Shown: in pieces, positions 16,667 to 25,069 of the stretch | How the letters are laid out: each line of letters starts with the position of its first letter | Numbering within the stretch: the stretch's first letter is position 1 | NCBI GenBank assembly: GCA_963787135.1 | Contig: CAWBBW010000043.1 | Coordinates: 86,211 to 150,210 of the forward strand | Length of the DNA: 64,000 nucleotides | Direction: 5' to 3' | Source of the DNA: Roseiarcus sp963787135 | Lineage (GTDB): Bacteria; Pseudomonadota; Alphaproteobacteria; Rhizobiales; Beijerinckiaceae | Notes under the pieces: generated by a model | The model's input: the letters and a program-made list of their open reading frames with translations, nothing else | The model's database searches: none | Told to the model about the DNA's origin: nothing | Position numbers and translations under genes: made by a program

Positions 16667-17728
16667 ATGCGTGACAAGCCCAAAATCTGCTTGGTTGCAT
16701 CAGGCGGCGGGCACTTGCGTCAGGCGCTCGACATTGCGCCCGCCTGGGGCCTGGGCGAAGTTACTGTGATTTCGGAGAATTCGATCCTTGCTCGCTCAAT
16801 GCGAGGCAAAACCGCATGCCACTTCGTTACGCCGGTGATTCTTGGTCAGGCCCGTAGCATGGGTTTGCACCAATTCGCCGTGGATGCCCTGCGCAACCTA
16901 TTCGAATCGCTCGCCATCGTGCGACGGGTGCGTCCGGACGTTCTGATCACCACCGGTGCGGGATCGGTGTTCTTCGCCGCTCTGTTCGCGCGCCTGGCCG
17001 GCGCGCGCGTAATTGTGATCGAGAGCCTTTCTCGTTCACAGCGTCTTTCGAAGTCGGCGCGCGCCGTCGGCCTTTTCGCTCACGCCCGCGTTCTCCAGAA
17101 CGAGGCATTGCGCCATCTTTGGCCCGAGGCACCAGTATTCGATCCGATCAAAATGCTTGAGCGAGCGCCGCCCGTAAAATCCGCACTTCTGCTCGCCACC
17201 GTCGGCGGCACGCTACCGTTCGATCGCCTGATCGGCGGCGTCGCTGCGCTCAAACGCGCGGGGGCGATCCCCGAGCGGGTGATCGTGCAGACGAGCATGC
17301 GAGGCGCGCGGCCAGAGGGCGTCGAGTGTCGGGACGAGATCCCTTTTGACGAGATGCTGACGCTGCTCAGCGAGGCAGCGATCGTGGTGTGCCACGCCGG
17401 CAGCGGTTCGCTGATCCCGGCTCTCCAGGTCGGCTGCCAAATCGTCGCGATGCCGCGCGATCCGGCACGCGGCGAACACTTTGACCATCATCAGGACGAA
17501 ATCTGCACGGCATTTACGGAGCGCGGCCTGATCGAGGTTGCGCGCTCGATCGAAGAGCTTGGTCCTGCGATCGAGCGCGCCCGGCGGCGCACTTCCATTG
17601 TCGCGACGAGCGATACCGATCCACTCAAGTTACATCTCAAACGGTTGATTGAACACTGGTTCGGCAACCCCGTGCCCGCAGAGAGTCAGTCGATCCCGCT
17701 CGGCGGACCCGGGAGCCATCTGGCGTGA
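16667..17728 (+). CDS. Fused Alg14-Alg13-like (PssD-PssE) glycosyltransferase
   Basis: A 353-residue protein. The N-terminal half (about 1-150) begins ICLVASGGGHLRQALDIAP and contains RVRPDVLITTGAGSVFFAA, the membrane-anchoring Alg14/PssD half. The C-terminal half (about 165-330) is GT28-like with TVGGTLPFDRLIGGVAAL and VVCHAGSGSLIPALQVGCQIV, the Alg13/PssE donor-binding half. In most bacteria these are two genes; here they are one chain. Such enzymes add the second sugar to a polyprenyl-diphosphate sugar at the cytosolic face. The start is at ATG 16667. Its stop overlaps the GTG of the next gene, so the two form a glycan operon. Confidence 0.8.
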   Translation: MRDKPKICLVASGGGHLRQALDIAPAWGLGEVTVISENSILARSMRGKTACHFVTPVILGQARSMGLHQFAVDALRNLFESLAIVRRVRPDVLITTGAGSVFFAALFARLAGARVIVIESLSRSQRLSKSARAVGLFAHARVLQNEALRHLWPEAPVFDPIKMLERAPPVKSALLLATVGGTLPFDRLIGGVAALKRAGAIPERVIVQTSMRGARPEGVECRDEIPFDEMLTLLSEAAIVVCHAGSGSLIPALQVGCQIVAMPRDPARGEHFDHHQDEICTAFTERGLIEVARSIEELGPAIERARRRTSIVATSDTDPLKLHLKRLIEHWFGNPVPAESQSIPLGGPGSHLA

Positions 17729-18782
17729 TCATCGTCGTCCGTCGAACCGGTCGGTAAACCTTGGCTACTTGGCTCCGCTGATTGACGCGGGTTCGCGGTT
17801 CATCATCGTCGACGATTCCCCCGGCACGATTGCTATCGATCATCCGGCGTTCCGGGTTTACAATTGGGAAGATCGAAAGCGGATGCTCGGCGAGCTCGAC
17901 GAGTGGTTTCCGCGCCGCAACGGTGCCTGCCGCGATTTCGGGTTCTACGTCGCCTGGCACGAGGCGGACCACGACGAGATTATCATCGCGCTCGACGACG
18001 ATTGCGAAGTGACCTCTCACGAATTCGCGGCGGAAGTGACCGCTGCGCTTGATTCCGCTGCGCGGCCGGTGCTCGGCGAAGGCCTGCGCCATCTCAACAT
18101 CCTCGACCTCTATGAGGGCACACCGGACAATCTGTTTCCGCGTGGTTTTCCCTACGAGTACCGCGGCGCTTACCGCAGAGCCTCAGCCAACGGTAAGGTG
18201 CATTCGGATGCACCGGTGTTCAACCTCGGGCTGTGGACTGACGCGTTTGACGTCAACGGCATCGACAAGATCAACGGGCCGCAGTGGCGCTGGCCCGAAG
18301 TTGATCTGGCGATCTCCAATGCGGCAATCGCGCCCGGCGCGTTGGTTTCGGTGTGCTCGATGAACATGCAATTCAGGCGAAAGGTGACGCCTGCGGTGTA
18401 CCAACTGCCGATGCACGTGCCGGTGCTCCCGCACTGGATGATTGACCGCTACGGCGACATTTGGGGCGGATTCATTCTCAAGATGCTGGTTGACCGCGCG
18501 GGTGAGACGTTGACGGTCGGGGGGCCGATGATCGGTCACCGCAAGGCCGGCGACATGCAGCGCAACATTTGGCAGGAACACATCGCCCACATGGTCAATC
18601 TAGAAGCGATCGACCTGTTCGGCCGTGCTGCCGATGCCGTGGCCCCGGCCGATTACCTGATGATGATGAGCGAATTTACGGAGAACATGACTGAGCTCTC
18701 AGAGACAATCAACGGCATGCTTCGGCCCTACCTCGATCACCTCGTTCCGTGCCTTCGCGCCTGGTGCAAGGCGCTGAACTGA
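17725..18782 (+). CDS. Reversibly glycosylated polypeptide / UDP-arabinose mutase-like protein (GT75-like), frameshifted
   Basis: A GTG at 17725 overlaps the previous stop (GTGA) and reads VIIVV. One base is then missing, after which the frame continues NRSVNLGYLAPLIDAGSRFI to 18782. The core shows IIIALDDDCEV (the DxDDD-like metal/UDP motif), NLGLWTDAFDVN, VCSMNMQFRRKV, RYGDIWGGFILKMLV and GHRKAGDMQRNIWQEHI. Each aligns by eye with plant RGP/UAM blocks (FTIDDDC, GLW, CGMNLAFDR, RYDDMWAGW, IFWQEE). Plant homologues interconvert UDP-arabinopyranose and UDP-arabinofuranose. A role in making a rare nucleotide sugar for the adjacent glycosyltransferase is inferred. Confidence 0.72.
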
Positions 18783-18964
18783 CAGTCACGCGAGCGCGGC
18801 GTTCAAGTGGTTGCGATAGCCCAGCGCAATGCTTCGTGGAGCAAGGGGACACGGCGCCTCTGCTACAAGGAGGAGATGACTCAACTACTGAGCTGGACCC
18901 CGGATTTAGGACCATTGGCTAAGGTGTGAAATGTCCTGCTCTGTCGCAACCGACGGAGCGAGGA

Positions 18965-19258
18965 ATGACGAAGTCACGCAAGAAGTTTGATGCGGCGTTC
19001 AAGGCGAAGATTGCGCTTGAGGCGCTGCGCGAGGATGCGACGGTTCCGGAACTGGCGAAGCGGCACGGGGTGCATCCGAACCAGATTTATGCCTGGAAGA
19101 AGCAGGTTCTCGACAACGTCGCGAGCCTGTTCGCGCGAGGGGCGAGCGGTTCGGGCGATGGCGAGGAGGAGCGCGAACGCGAGACGGCCAAGCTTTACGC
19201 CAAGATCGGCCAACTGACGGTCGAACGGGATTTCTTGGCCAGGAGGCCAGGTCGATGA
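18965..19258 (+). CDS. IS3-family transposase OrfA
   Basis: A 97-residue protein with an N-terminal helix-turn-helix (KKFDAAFKAKIALEALREDA, then VPELAKRHGVHPNQIYAWKK) and a C-terminal leucine-zipper-like coil ending IGQLTVERDFLARRPGR. It binds the terminal repeats. The start at ATG 18965 follows a GAGG-like sequence. Its stop overlaps the start of OrfB (ATGA), so OrfB may be made by reinitiation as well as by the frameshift usual in this family. Confidence 0.92.
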   Translation: MTKSRKKFDAAFKAKIALEALREDATVPELAKRHGVHPNQIYAWKKQVLDNVASLFARGASGSGDGEEERERETAKLYAKIGQLTVERDFLARRPGR

Positions 19259-20190
19259 GCGCGCCCGATCGAAGAGCGATGGTCGAACGGTCTGGCAAGG
19301 ACCTGTCGGTGCGCCGCCAATGCGAGCTTGTGGGCGTGGCGCGCTCGGGGATCTACCGCCCCAAGCCCGTCGCCGAGGCGGACGATCTGGCGGTGATGCG
19401 CCACATCGACGAACTGCATCTCGAACTTCCGTTCTACGGCTCGCGGCGAATGACCTTCGAGCTCAACAAAGAAGGCCGTGGGGTCAACCGCAAGCGGGTG
19501 CAGCGGCTGATGCGGGTGATGGGGATCGAGGCGCTGGTTCCGCGCCCCGGCACGAGCAAAGCCGCGCCCGGGCACAAGATATACCCCTACCTGCTGCGCG
19601 GCCTGAAGATTGTCGAGACGAACCACGTGTGGGCGGCCGACGTGACCTACATCCCGATGGCGTGCGGCTTCCTCTATCTGGTGGCGATCATCGACTGGGC
19701 CAGCCGAGCGGTTCTGGCATGGCGGCTGTCGAACACCAACGATGCGAGATTGTGCGCGGCGGCGCTGGAGGAGGCGCTGCTTCGTTTCGGAAAGCCGCGG
19801 ATTTTCAATACCGATCAGGGCTCCACATTCACCGCCGAAGCTTTCGTCGGCAAGCTCGCGGCGACCGGCGTCGCGATTTCGATGGACGGACGCGGCCGCT
19901 TCATGGACAACATTTTCATCGAACGGCTGTGGCGCTCGATCAAGTATGAAGAAGTGCATCTGAAAGCTTATGCCGACGCCAGCGAGGCGCGGGCCGGCAT
20001 CGGTTCCTGGATGACCTTTTACAATTTTCGACGCCCGCACCAGGCGATGAACAACCAGATGCCGATGGCGGTGTGGCGCGCCGGCATGGACAAAATCGAG
20101 GCGGCTAGGGCTGTGGATATGCCGCTTCGCTTGGACAACGCAAACGCGTTGCCCACATACCCACAGCAGAAGCAGCAAGAAGCGGCTTGA
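19255..20190 (+). CDS. IS3-family transposase OrfB (DDE integrase core)
   Basis: A 311-residue catalytic subunit. After an HTH_21-like region (LPFYGSRRMTFELNKEG), the rve core shows the first Asp in VWAADVTYIPMACGF, the second in FNTDQGSTFTAEAF, and the Glu in MDNIFIERLWRSIKYEEV, which is the DD(35)E set. The C-terminus has the conserved FYNFRRPHQAM. The frame is uninterrupted, so the element could still be active. It overlaps OrfA by four bases in the -1 frame. Confidence 0.94.
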   Translation: MSAPDRRAMVERSGKDLSVRRQCELVGVARSGIYRPKPVAEADDLAVMRHIDELHLELPFYGSRRMTFELNKEGRGVNRKRVQRLMRVMGIEALVPRPGTSKAAPGHKIYPYLLRGLKIVETNHVWAADVTYIPMACGFLYLVAIIDWASRAVLAWRLSNTNDARLCAAALEEALLRFGKPRIFNTDQGSTFTAEAFVGKLAATGVAISMDGRGRFMDNIFIERLWRSIKYEEVHLKAYADASEARAGIGSWMTFYNFRRPHQAMNNQMPMAVWRAGMDKIEAARAVDMPLRLDNANALPTYPQQKQQEAA

Positions 20191-20266
20191 TTCTTGAAGG
20201 ACAAGGGCAGGCGAGATCACACCTTAAATCCAACGTCCCGTGGTCCCACAAATGGGGTCCAGTTCA

Positions 20267-20554
20267 CCAGTTCATACGAGGCATCGACGTATTGAAACGC
20301 GACGTCAATGTCATCGGCGTCGCGAGGGTCAGCCGTGGCGAGATCGGACGGGGTATTAAGAGGATCGAGGAGGCGAGTGTGAGACGCGAAGAGGAAGGCT
20401 ATCGAGGCGCGGCGGCCTAGTATAAAGCATTCCTCGGCGAAAATCTATATCGAAGTACTCTCGGTGAGAAACGACGACAGTAAGCATTCTGCCGTAGTGT
20501 TATTGGCAAAATTAATTCTGAGTGCAGAAAATCGTGTCACTGATGTCCTTGAAA
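20267..20554. other. Right flank of the IS3 element, no firm gene
   Basis: A short frame runs out of the element (QFIRGIDVLKRDVNVIGVAR ... stop at 20420) and could be the tail of the interrupted gene. I do not recognise it. The remainder is lower in GC and shows nothing further. Confidence 0.3.
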
Positions 20555-20792
20555 GCAGGCGGAATCCGCAGATCGATCCGAATGGCCATCACTTCGGCGA
20601 TTGGAAATAACCTAGGTCTGCTTTACAAAGCCAAGAAGAAGCGAGCGCTCGCCCTTCAGTATTTTACCGAAGCGAAGCGGATCGCTTCGGAATTTGGACC
20701 TACGCCTTGCTGGCGAAGAAACGGCGCTGGCGGAATTGGTGAGATCTTGATGCGTGGCGGGCGAACGCAGGCAAACGCCGGTTCTAGCGCAG
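20555..20792 (+). pseudogene. TPR-protein relic
   Basis: Three frames must be joined: DPNGHHFGDW, then NNLGLLYKAKKKRALALQYF with TEAKRIASEFGPT, then ETALAELVRS and a stop. The middle stretch is a TPR motif (NNLGxxYxxxxxxxxAxxYF). Two shifts within about 150 bases and the small size mark it as the end of a former TPR or TPR-kinase-like gene. Confidence 0.45.
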
Positions 20793-21010
20793 GCTCTATG
20801 TAGCGGGGACGCCCGCGAACGGTCGCAAAGCGGCGGATATGGCCTGTTCGCGAAGCGGTCCGGCAAGGCCCGCTTATTGCGCGAAGCGGCCAGCGGCGAA
20901 AGCATACCGATTGGTTCTGCCCAAGTGGGCGCGCAGGCGCGGGTAACTCGACCGTCGACAAATTGGAGTCGATAATTGCTTCCGTAAATCGGAATTCTGT
21001 GGTATTGTGG

Positions 21011-21080
21011 CCTGACGACCGGACGGAGGCGCCCTTCAATCATCGCGGGGCCCCCAAAAAAGTTAAGGTTAATGGCGCGT
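21011..21080. repeat. Dispersed repeat copy A1 (about 70 bp)
   Basis: GACCGGACGGAGG, CCCTTCAATCA and AAGTTAAGGTT are shared in the same order and spacing with 31684-31755 at roughly 80% identity by eye. It has no visible coding role. Confidence 0.55.
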
Positions 21081-21127
21081 TGGGCGTCAAGATCTGCCGT
21101 AACCTATTGAGATATCTAGATTCTATA

Positions 21128-21211
21128 TTTTCATTTCCTTGCGCCTGATTTTCATTTCCTTGTGCCGGGCTTTCTTTTCCTTGCGCTCGGCTTTCAGTTC
21201 CTTGCCTTCCG
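21128..21211. repeat. Four tandem 21-bp units
   Basis: Units start at 21128, 21149, 21170 and 21191, each a variant of TTTCATTTCCTTGCGCCG. On the minus strand an open frame would read a KERKEKKA-like heptad, because 21 bp is seven codons, but no full gene supports translation. Confidence 0.65.
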
Positions 21212-21238
21212 GGCCGGACAGCCGGCCGGGCGACAACA

Positions 21239-21259
21239 GCGACAGTTTTTGGCGCCTAA
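21239..21259. repeat. Dispersed 21-bp word, copy B1
   Basis: GCGACAGTTTTTGGCGCCTAA is split here as GCGACAGTTT plus TTGGCGCCTAA. The same word occurs at 33475-33495, directly at the right edge of the IS66 element. Confidence 0.6.
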
Positions 21260-21318
21260 CCCTTTGAATAGCTTTCTGCGGCGCCAAACGTGCAGGGCGC
21301 TCGAACAGGCCGCCGACC

Positions 21319-22516
21319 CTACGGCGTCCCGAGCGTGCAGCCGCCCGCGCCCGGCGGCCGGAAGGCCTCCGCGGCGGGTATCTTCGCGACGACCGCAAGA
21401 TAGTCCCACGGGTATTTCGAGTCGGCCGGCGGTTTCACCCGCATGAGGTAGCGATCGTAGAGCACCCGCCCGTCCGCGCGTACCGTCCCGGAGTCGGTGA
21501 AAATATCGTGGATCGGCGCTTGCTGCATCGCAGCCGTCACGGCGCCGGCCTCGTCGGTTCCCGCTTTGGCGACCGCCTCGAGGTAATGCCGCACGGACGA
21601 ATAGAGCGCGACCTGATTGTCGTTGGGCATCCGCTGGCGGCGGTCATAGAAGCGTTTGGCGAAGGCGCGGGTCTGGTCGTTCAGGTCCCAGTACCAGGAT
21701 TGCATGAAGGTGAGATCATGCGCGACGTCGAGGCCGAGGGCGTTGACGTCGCTGAGGTAGGTGATGGGCGTCGCCAGATATTGCGCTGGGGCCAGCTTGA
21801 ACTCGTTGGCCTGTTTGATGGCGTTGGAGACGTCGGCGCCGGTGATGGCGAAGACGATGACCTTGGCCTTCGAATCCTGGGCGGCGATCAGATAGGAGCT
21901 GAAGTCGGCGGTGTTGAGCGGCGAGCGAACTCCGCCGACAACGGTTCCGCCAGCCTTCGTGATCGCGTCGCGCGCGTCGGCCTCGAGCGAAGCGCCAAAG
22001 GCGTAGTCGGCGGTGATGAAGAAGAAGCTGTCGAGCTTCTGCTGGATCAGGAGGCGCATCAGAGCGACGCCGTTCGACCAGTTGTCCGCGTTCCACTGGA
22101 CGCCGTTCGGCGAGCAGGCTTTGCCGGTAAGGTCCGAGGACGAGGCCGAGTCAAAAATGACGAGCCGGTTGCGCGCCTTCGCCAGGTCCTGGATCGCGAG
22201 CGCAACGCCCGAATTGGTGATGTCGAAGATCGCCTTGGCGCCGCGCTCGTCGTACCACTGGCGGGCGATCTGAAGGCCAAGGTCGACCTTGTTCTGATGA
22301 TCGGCGACGAGAAGCTCGATCGGCTTGCCAAGGACCTTGCCGCCGAAATCCTCGATCGCCATGCGCGCCATCTCGACCGATCCGGGTCCCGCCAGATCGG
22401 CGTAAGGACCCGAACTCATCGTTCATCACGCCGATGACGAAACTCTCGTCGGCGTACGCAGATGGGGCCGCGACGAGGGCGACGAAAAGGCAGAAGGCGA
22501 TCGCGCGCCAAAGCAT
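21319..22516 (-). CDS. ABC transporter periplasmic substrate-binding protein, branched-chain amino acid/urea type (frameshifted)
   Basis: A signal peptide MLWRAIAFCLFVALVAAPSAYA opens the gene at 22516, followed by ESFVIGVMND. The frame changes near 22410 (net +1, or two bases missing; the paralogue at 46279 has MNDMSS here). It then reads SSGPYADLAGPGSVEMARMA to the end. The Peripla_BP_6 fold is shown by IELLVADHQNKVDLGLQIAR, FFFITADYAFGASLEADARD and the closing YPWDYLAVVAKIPAAEAFRP. At about 395 residues it has the normal size. No permease or ATPase gene is near, so it is solitary, like its paralogue at 46 kb. The ligand is unknown. Confidence 0.82.
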
Positions 22517-22628
22517 GGAAACCCTCCTCGCGACGATCGCCTGCGACAGCGTCGCTGAACTGCAGGGGAAGGCGCCGGTCCAATCTTGCGTCGCGCCGAA
22601 CGGCGTTCGGCGCGAGGCGTTTTGCGGC

Positions 22629-22874
22629 TCACATGGTCATGGCGTCTTTGATGCATTTCTTGACGAACGACGTTTCCGCCGCGCCGTGCAGTTTCTTGTC
22701 GGCGGCCTGGGCCTGGCAGGATGTCCTCTCGCATTTGGTCATGAAGCTTGTTTTGGCGGCGCCGGCGAGTTTCTTGTCCATCGACTGGGTCATGCAGGCG
22801 TCGTCGGCGAAGGCGAGGGTCGGCGCCCCGGCGATGCAGAGGGCGAGCGCTGCGAGCGCGAGCGTCTTGGTCAT
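22629..22874 (-). CDS. PsiF-repeat protein
   Basis: An 81-residue exported protein. The signal peptide MTKTLALAALALCIAG ends near AFADD. The mature part has PsiF repeats with paired Cys and Lys: CMTQSMDKKLAGAAKTSFMTKC, abbreviated here as DKKLAGAAKTSFMTKC, then ADKKLHGAAETSFVKKC. PsiF proteins are phosphate-starvation-inducible in E. coli; their function is unknown. The start at 22874 is preferred over one 48 bases upstream because the signal peptide begins there. Confidence 0.85.
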   Translation of the reverse strand: MTKTLALAALALCIAGAPTLAFADDACMTQSMDKKLAGAAKTSFMTKCERTSCQAQAADKKLHGAAETSFVKKCIKDAMTM

Positions 22875-22955
22875 GGATCGTTCTCCCGAATCAGGCCGTT
22901 CGTTGCGGCCGCCCGGGACCATAGCACGCGCCGCCGCGCTGACGAGAGGCGGGGC

Positions 22956-23522
22956 TTAGGGGCGTTCGTAGCGTCCGGTGAGCTGGCCGCGGGCGAGCAC
23001 TGCGCGGGCCATTGCGGCGACGACCGTCGCGAGATCGGGCGGCGAATCGAAATGGAGCAGCCTCGGCAGAGCGAACATCTGGAAGATGTAGCGGTGGGCA
23101 CCGTGCCCCGCGACCGGCCTCGGTCCCTGATAGCCGACGCGCCGGAACGATCCCCGGCCGAGTTGGATGGCGCCCGTTCCTCCGGCCGCGAGCGCGCCCT
23201 CCTCGACGCCGCCGGCGACCGGATCAATTCCGTAGGCGATGAGATGCGTGACAGGCCGCGGCAGCGGCGCGTCGGGATCCTGGACAATGAGCGCGAGCTC
23301 CGCCGCGTCGCCCGGAACCCCGGTCCAGTCGAGCGGCGGCGACAGATTGTCGCCGATTCCGCTCCCCGCCGATCGCTTAGGCATCATGCCGCCATCCTCG
23401 AAAGCGGGGCTGGCAAGCGCGAATGCGCGCCGCGCGGCGAGGCGCGAGTCCTTCCAGGCAAGATGGCTTTCGCCGGCCCGGACCGGGCGCAACAGGCGCC
23501 CAAGCGCACTTTCAAACGACAT
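22956..23522 (-). CDS. YbhB/YbcL-type PEBP (Raf-kinase-inhibitor-like) protein
   Basis: About 188 residues. The PEBP signature is clear: ALASPAFEDGGMMPKRSAGSG, then NLSPPLDWTGVPGDAAELAL with IVQDPDAPL, and HRYIFQMFAL near the C-terminus with the GPRPVAGHG-type loop before it. These residues form the anion/phosphate-binding pocket. Bacterial members have no settled function. The start is MSFESALGRLL (23522). It is divergent from the RND efflux genes, so the 23523-23700 gap should hold promoters for both, though none stands out. Confidence 0.9.
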   Translation of the reverse strand: MSFESALGRLLRPVRAGESHLAWKDSRLAARRAFALASPAFEDGGMMPKRSAGSGIGDNLSPPLDWTGVPGDAAELALIVQDPDAPLPRPVTHLIAYGIDPVAGGVEEGALAAGGTGAIQLGRGSFRRVGYQGPRPVAGHGAHRYIFQMFALPRLLHFDSPPDLATVVAAMARAVLARGQLTGRYERP

Positions 23523-23700
23523 TTGTTGCTCCCGGCCCGTCGCGGACGCCAAGGTGGGTATCCCGACAGCTCTTATAGACGTGCAGGAAGCCCCGGAAGT
23601 TCCGGTCCGCGCTCGCTTCTGGCGCCAGACGGCGCGCTTGAGGTAAGATCGTCTTCTTCCGGAACGCTGCGACGCGATCCGACCGGACCCGCGAGCGGCG

Positions 23701-25059
23701 ATGAGACGCGTGATAAATTGGTTGTTGGTTCTTCTGGCGCTGGCGGCGCTCGCCGCGGGCGCGGCGGAGCGGCTTGGCTTTCTGCATTCTCCGGTTCAAC
23801 CGACCGCCTTCGGTGTTGCGGCCGCCGTCTTCGCTGCGCTGCTTTTGATCCGCTCGCTGCCGCTGAAGGTTCGGCGCCCGGTCGTGTTTCTCGTCACGCT
23901 TGCCTGTCTCGGCGCCCTGACCGCGGGGCTCGCCTATTTCCAGTTCGTCATCAAGCCCAATATCGTCAAGGGCTTCATCAGCGCCGCCTTCGCGCCGAAG
24001 CCGACTACGGTGTCGGTGGAGGAGGCCCGGATCGAGCAATGGCCGCCGCAATTGACGGCCATCGGGACGATGCGGGCCTACCAGGGAATCAACATCGCCC
24101 CGCAAGTGGCCGGCGTCATCTCCTCCATCAATTTCGATTCGGGCGACGATGTCGAAGCCGGCCAGCTGCTGATCAACATCGACAATTCGGTCGAGCGGGC
24201 TGACCTCGCCAACGCCCTTGCCCAGCTCCGCAACGCGGAAACGACGGCGGCGCGGCAAAGGTTGCTGGTTGCAGGCGGCAACACGCCCCAATCGACGCTC
24301 GAATCCGCGGTCGCGGCCAGGGATTCCGCGGCGGCGACTGTCGATCGCACGCGCGCGGTGATCGCCCAGAAGGCGATTCGCGCGCCCTTCGCGGGCCGGC
24401 TCGGCCTGCGCAACGCCGATCTCGGACAATATGTCGCCGTCGGCGCGAGCCTCGCCACCTTGCAGCAGCTCGATCCGATCTACGTCGACTTTCCTGTGCC
24501 CGAGGGCGCGCTGGCGACGCTCGCCGCCGGCCAGGGCGCCACGATGACGGTCGACGCCATTCCCGGCCGGACCTTCGAGGGAAAAATCAAGGCGATCGAC
24601 GCGCGGGTCAGCGCCAATTCACGCAATGTCACTGTGCGGGCAGAGTTCGCCAACCCCGACCGCAAGCTGTTGCCCGGCATGTTCGCCGATCTGACGGTCA
24701 CGACGGGGGCGAGCGCCGACGTGCTGACGCTGCCGCGCACCGCGATCGTCTACAGCCTCTACGGCGACACCGTGTTCGTGGTGAAGCCCGCCCCGGCCCC
24801 GTCCCCGGCCAGCCCGACGGCGCAGGCGGGGCAGGGCGCCAACGCCGCCCCTGCGGCGCCCGCGGCGGGCGGCCTCGTGGTGGAGCGCCGGTTCGTGCAC
24901 GTGGGCGCGGCGCGCGGAGAGCGGATCGCCGTCGAAGACGGGGTCAAGGCGGGCGAGCAGGTCGTGACTGCTGGCCAGATCAAGCTCCAGGACCATTTGC
25001 AGGTCGTGATCGACAAGACGCCTTCCCTGCCGGCTACGTCCGTGACGCCGAAACCATGA
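23701..25059 (+). CDS. RND efflux membrane fusion protein
   Basis: A 452-residue periplasmic adaptor. A lipoyl-like half-motif APQVAGVISSINFDSGDDVEAGQLL (here APQVAGVISSI / GDDVEAGQLL) and its partner IRAPFAGRLGLRNADLGQYV flank an Ala/Gln-rich coiled-coil hairpin. A beta-barrel domain (ATMTVDAIPGRTFEGKIKAI) and LPRTAIVYS follow. The N-terminus is unusual: three hydrophobic segments (about 5-25, 38-56, 63-88) precede the adaptor, where most members have one. A Pro/Ala-rich insert interrupts the C-terminal domain at about 360-390. It ends 10 bases before the pump gene and forms an operon with it. Confidence 0.88.
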   Translation: MRRVINWLLVLLALAALAAGAAERLGFLHSPVQPTAFGVAAAVFAALLLIRSLPLKVRRPVVFLVTLACLGALTAGLAYFQFVIKPNIVKGFISAAFAPKPTTVSVEEARIEQWPPQLTAIGTMRAYQGINIAPQVAGVISSINFDSGDDVEAGQLLINIDNSVERADLANALAQLRNAETTAARQRLLVAGGNTPQSTLESAVAARDSAAATVDRTRAVIAQKAIRAPFAGRLGLRNADLGQYVAVGASLATLQQLDPIYVDFPVPEGALATLAAGQGATMTVDAIPGRTFEGKIKAIDARVSANSRNVTVRAEFANPDRKLLPGMFADLTVTTGASADVLTLPRTAIVYSLYGDTVFVVKPAPAPSPASPTAQAGQGANAAPAAPAAGGLVVERRFVHVGAARGERIAVEDGVKAGEQVVTAGQIKLQDHLQVVIDKTPSLPATSVTPKP

Positions 25060-25069
25060 TGGCGCCGCG

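Larger units (their letters stand above)
18889..20266 (+). mobile_element. IS3-family insertion sequence
   Basis: About 1.38 kb with two overlapping transposase frames. The left end reads TGAGCTGGACCCCGGATTTA; the right end, on the other strand, reads TGAACTGGACCCCATTTGTG. Both have a second matching block ending AAGGTGTGA. No identical 3-4 bp target duplication is seen (CTAC before, CCAG after). A gene start with AAGGAGGAG and ATGACTCAACTA lies immediately left of the element, so a reading frame appears to have been interrupted. Confidence 0.88.

Noticed and set aside
21128..21211. CRISPR-like array
   Set aside because: The units are directly adjacent with no spacers and no cas genes are present.
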